Shown here: positions 40,701 to 46,069 of the stretch, piece by piece
How positions within the stretch are numbered: position 1 is the first letter of the stretch
Layout: the number at the start of each line of letters is the position of its first letter
NCBI RefSeq assembly: GCF_001625305.1
Contig: NW_017804231.1
Span: 1,460,994-1,524,993, forward strand
Source of the DNA: Branchiostoma belcheri
Taxonomy: Eukaryota > Chordata > Leptocardii > Amphioxiformes > Branchiostomatidae
Reading direction: 5' to 3'
DNA length: 64,000 nucleotides
Made by a program: the position numbers and the translations under genes
The notes under the pieces: model-generated
The model's database searches: none
Seen by the model: only the letters and a program-made list of their open reading frames with translations
What the model was told of the DNA's origin: nothing

Positions 40701-43700
40701 NNNNNNNNNNNNNNNNNNNNNNNNNNNNNNNNNNNNNNNNNNNNNNNNNNNNNNNNNNNNNNNNNNNNNNNNNNNNNNNNNNNNNNNNNNNNNNNNNNNN
40801 NNNNNNNNNNNNNNNNNNNNNNNNNNNNNNNNNNNNNNNNNNNNNNNNNNNNNNNNNNNNNNNNNNNNNNNNNNNNNNNNNNNNNNNNNNNNNNNNNNNN
40901 NNNNNNNNNNNNNNNNNNNNNNNNNNNNNNNNNNNNNNNNNNNNNNNNNNNNNNNNNNNNNNNGAGTAATTTAGCACTCACTTTAATTTAGTATAATACC
41001 TGATGAAATTATTTTGGAAATGTATTTTGAAGATTCTAACACCCGTTTTTCTGACTTCACTCATCTTGTTCTTTGTGTGGTTTATTCCGCCCATTTTGCT
41101 TTACAGAATTCGGTCAGTATTTCATTACAAATCCAACCGGTCTTTATCAGGTATCGACGATCAGTGTGTTAGTGAATTGTTTTTATAGCTGCTCGTTTTA
41201 GCGGCTGGTTTTCTTTCGTCCGACGTATGAAAGAACGTTGGAATTCTGGTTTATGTAAAGTTTGAGCCACCTGACGCCCAGTTCCGCCGGGGTTTTCCGG
41301 CCTTACCCTTAATTCTCTCCGTCAAGGCTCTCCTGATCAGTAACCCCGGGCGTTGTTTTGTCTTTCTTTCCACTGTAAACCTCAGACATGCAGAGAGGGA
41401 CACCTACTGTTCTACACTGAACACCAGTGCCGGCATATAAGGTTATGCCCTGTCCGTGCTAAACTGACCGCACCTGCCAACGACGCAGGGTTCCGAACAG
41501 CGGAGACCATCTCAGTGCACAGAGGCGGTTTCAGTACGTTGTATACTTATCTCTAGGTCAACACCATTTTGGTTTTAACAACTTAATATAATTCACACAA
41601 TTGCAACTTGATATTATTTCCCCGTATTCTGACATCCCAACATAATAAGGTCAATATTCGAATGAAAGCTCATCTGTGTTGGTAGAATACATAGTTTAAG
41701 AGTTTGACTTGTTCCAACACAAAGAAGAAACTCACCATAAATTTTCGGCTGATCCCGTCAACCCGTCAACCTTATGGTGAGTTTCTTCTTTGTGTTGGAA
41801 CAAGTCAAACTCTTAAACTATAATAAGGTCAAGTTTCACATCCGCAGTCAAGCTGAACGCTGTCGAACTATGCTGAATAACGCAACCCTAGAATGGAACA
41901 AACTTCGCTAACCTGTTCTACACTGTTTCTTTCAGCTCTACATGACGACAAACACAGCAGTTACTCAAGAATACAATCGAAAAGTGGAACAAAATACCTG
42001 GTGAGTGCCTAACCATCCTTATTTCATCATCATGCAATATTGTACATAACCACGATGGTTAGGCAATGTTCGCATATCTATAGTACTTCTTTCATGAAAA
42101 GCTGCGTGTTTTGAAATACGGTACCATATTTACTATGATGTCATTGCCGGGAAACAGTGTAGCCTGGGTGCCAGGCCCCTGTGCCACGATACTCAATTCA
42201 GTCAGGGAAATCTCACGCCTGGAACACAGAATTTGCAGCTGGGGTCTAATTTATACGTCTAGATAAACTGAAGAAGGAAGCCAGCTCCGAAACTGTGGCG
42301 TGTTGGGCAGTATAGAGGCCTGGTCAAGAGTCTCAGAAAGAAGAAGCACTTTCTTTATTCCAAGCAAGGACTTAAGCTCCTTGTTCTAAGTGCTGGGGTC
42401 TGGCACGCAGGCTATTCATAATTACCTGGCAGCAAAATCCCATACGGCATGTATACTTCATGATGTCGCAATTTTCATTGCCAGAAAATGTGTTATATAT
42501 ATGTGTCTGCTTCATTGCATTCTGTAAAATTAATCGACTCACATGCTTTGCATACCCTAAATCTTGTTAATTTAAATTAATCAAAGCTGGCCAAAGTTGG
42601 CATAGATTCATTTATGCTCTTTTCTCTCTTTATACCCACAGGTAAACTTCGCCATGTCCACCCTGAGATGCAGACTACAGCAGGAGTTCACTGGCTAGCA
42701 TGAAACCTTAGCATGAAACCTAGTCGTGGAAGGATTGGGGTGTGCATTCATGTTTTGCAGCCAAGAAAATTGAAAAACAAGCATGGAATGCAACAGCATC
42801 ATGAAAGCGAAGAAAATAATAAATAAAAAAGCAAGACTGACACAAACATACATGATAGAAAACACACAAGTGAATAAAATTCCTTACACAAAACATCACT
42901 GTTACACTACATGTGTCACACAGTAAAGTTATAAAAAACGACCAGCATCATATAGTTGCAACTAAAAACATATTTGAAGCATATGCTGCTCCTGAGCAAG
43001 AAATTTGTGCTCTCTTGATAGAAGAAAACATATTTGAAATATCAATAAAGACAATCATTAATATTCTGTGTGCAAAAAGCCACATTTTGCCCGGTAACAT
43101 AAGCCTTTCCTGCTTGTTCCGATGACCACAAGGCCGGAGGCTATCTGAAAACCAATTCCCTAGGGAATGCATTCATGCAATTTTTGAAATTCTTTCAAAA
43201 GCGATCGCAGTACTTACACAAATGCCTCCGCCCCTGAGGCGTCGCCAAAAAAGACAAAAATGTAAAGAAATGAATTCGAAGGGTAGATTATTCGCCATAA
43301 TATATTCTGTGCCATTTGTTCAACCTTCATGACCACGTAGATTTCATAGTGAAAGCTAACTTTTTTTTTTGCAAAACTTTTTTTTTATTCGCACGCGCGC
43401 ATCAGTTTTGGGGTTCCCAGAGGATGTCATCCATATAATCAAATCAACATGGCCTAAGTTTGAAAAACAATGTAATTTCTGTACACTGTCAGAATCGTTG
43501 CATTTTACATACATGGAATATATAAATGCAATGTGTATTATCTACACTTTTTGACAGATAATACACAATGTGATGCAAGGAGACTTTTGCATTGCCAATG
43601 GGGTTTAATTTTATCTTTCCCACAAAGAATGCTGATATGGCTACATTTATTTTATTAGATTCCAGTCTCTTAAAAGAGTCAGTAACAATCATAACTGTGA

Positions 43701-46038
43701 ACTCTTGTCCAGAAAATAGATACATCCGGGGAAGAAGTAGCACCGACCCCCATTCAGGAAGACGAGGAATATCTGGTGCAGGAAGCAAAGGTTAGTAGTA
43801 TTGAGTACTTAAAGATACTAAACAGGACGTGATGAAGTGTGGTTTTATTCTTTGCTATGAGATTTGAACCGAAGGCAGTCACGTGTGCATATATAAGAAG
43901 ACAAGATGTAAACTAGAACTGATATAGGACATGGGGATTTTCTTCTTAGACAACCGTCTTGATGGCTGTCAGACATCTTCCTCTGTGCTTCTGATTGGAG
44001 CACTGCTTCTCGCCACTATATGTAGCCAATGAAGGTGGCGCTTTTGCGCAATTGCGGAGGGAACACAATCCCAAAGGTGGCAAAATTTGTATCCCCCTCG
44101 TCCCGGCTCATCACTGATACAATTCAGAAATGCTGTTGTGAAATTGAATTCCAGGAATTAGGAAGTGCAACAAGCATGAAACCACGAGCCACGGGGCCAC
44201 CAGATGACCAGGAACTGCTGAAGGCTCGTCAACAACGTTTCCTGGAACTTAGCTTGCGTTCGGCGCTGCTCGAGCTCTCATTCTTCACCATTTACGTCTT
44301 CATCCTTATTTTGGTTGCCAATGGAAACAAGGACTTCTACATGTACCACATGACCACCAATGCTGAAAATGTGTTCACTGGTCCTTTCAGTAAGGTAAAC
44401 ATTGCCAATCATTAAAAAAATAAATAAAAACAAAAACAAAAATGCCAATTTATTTCTATACATTTCCCATTATCCGCAATTATCAACGCTCAGTTTGCTA
44501 AATAAATGTTTATTTCAATTCGCCAGATCACAAATCGTGAAAAATTCTGGAGCTTCATGAGAAGCACACTCGTGTCTGAGCTGTATTCATCAGAGTGGTA
44601 TAACGGAAAGGCCATAGACTCCGACAAGCTGGGCTTTCTTTCGGACTACAACTCCTACATCGTCGGTCCCGCCAGACTTAGGCAGCTGCGTGTCAAACGA
44701 AGTAAGTCCCGATAAGGTTGTGATATACGGCAATAACGTTATACCCAATGTATAATGTTTCCTTAGCTACAATGGTTGAACGACAATTTGGCATGAATGA
44801 CAACAGGATTGCTCAAAAGATTTCACCACAGCCACACTACTTCATTCCTTTGAAGCAAATGTCACTAGAAGGTGGACTAAATGGACAATTAGGGTTCGGA
44901 CTACCTGGTCAATGTGTGCTTTTATGGTCTAAATCTCAAGTACGTGATTTTGGACTGAAGGCTACCTTCTATATAAAGCGCTCTTAGACTAGCAGTCTTT
45001 TAAGTTTCTTATACCTTTACCGTCATTATCGATTGCTACAGGCGGCACCTGTCAGATTCCGGGTGCCATGACTAGGGTGTCACCCACGTGCCACGGTGAA
45101 TACAGCTGGTGGAACAATGACGACGGACACTACACACTAGGATGGAAGGAGTGGACCGCGTCATCAAACGGCAGCGTGAACGTCGCCAATGTGTCTTCTG
45201 AGCTGAGGCCTTGGGTGTATCAGTCGACAAGCCTTACAAGTAAGTAAACATATGTTTATTCATTATCTTATTCGCAATGTTTTACGGGTGATGTAATTTT
45301 GAATACCCTTTACGTTGGGTTTTGATAGCGTCAACGACACCTGTTTTCCTATCAAGTATACAAATCATTAATATGAATAATGGGCACATTTATAATCCAA
45401 ATATTGATTGGAAAGATTGAATTGTACCGGAAATTACGAGCTTTTTTGAGATGTAACACTTCCACCCTCCCATGCATTAGAAAAACAATTTTCTTATAGA
45501 TCCATATATTGCCTCCCTGTCACTTTATGGCGTATTGTCGATCCAAAAAGTAATCACTAGATATAGTGCACTAAGAAAGATCATCGATCAGCGATCTATA
45601 TTTTTGTTTCTTTTCAGCTGCAACGCCACATTATGGTTTACACGGAATGTACTATGGCGGAGGTTACATCCTGGAACTTCAGTCGAACAATTCTAATGCC
45701 AACCTACAAATGGTCGATGGTCTGGAGAGAGGACAATGGATAGACTCTGCCACTCGGGCCATATTTGTCGAACTCATCGTCTACAACCCGAACGCCAACC
45801 TGTTCTCTGTGGTCAGCCTTCTGGCGGAATTCTCTAGTCTGGGGAAAGTTTACACGCACCACGAGGTGAAAGTTACTGTATAATGATCCACTTCGATAGC
45901 TAAAAACGACGATTACTTTGAAATGCATGATTTGAATTTGAATATCGTTATTGGAGGACTTCCGATGCAACAAACATATTTTTTTACCTCCATGAAAAAT
46001 TAAGGTATTATTTTTTATATCTGTGTGTGTGTGTGTTT

Positions 46039-46069
<31 letters not shown>

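Larger units (their letters stand above)
36999..43712 (+). other. Large polycystin intron (6.7 kb) with insertion, gap and nested gene candidate
   Basis: Both flanking exons are in phase 0 and join known neighbouring parts of the polycystin body, so no polycystin exon need be missing, although the N gap could hide alternatives. The intron holds MITE halves at each end, a second MITE, an LTR-like stretch, an assembly gap and exons of a possible nested gene, all described separately. Confidence 0.7.

Noticed and set aside
40041..40991. Four long frames over the gap
   Set aside because: They consist of N bases.
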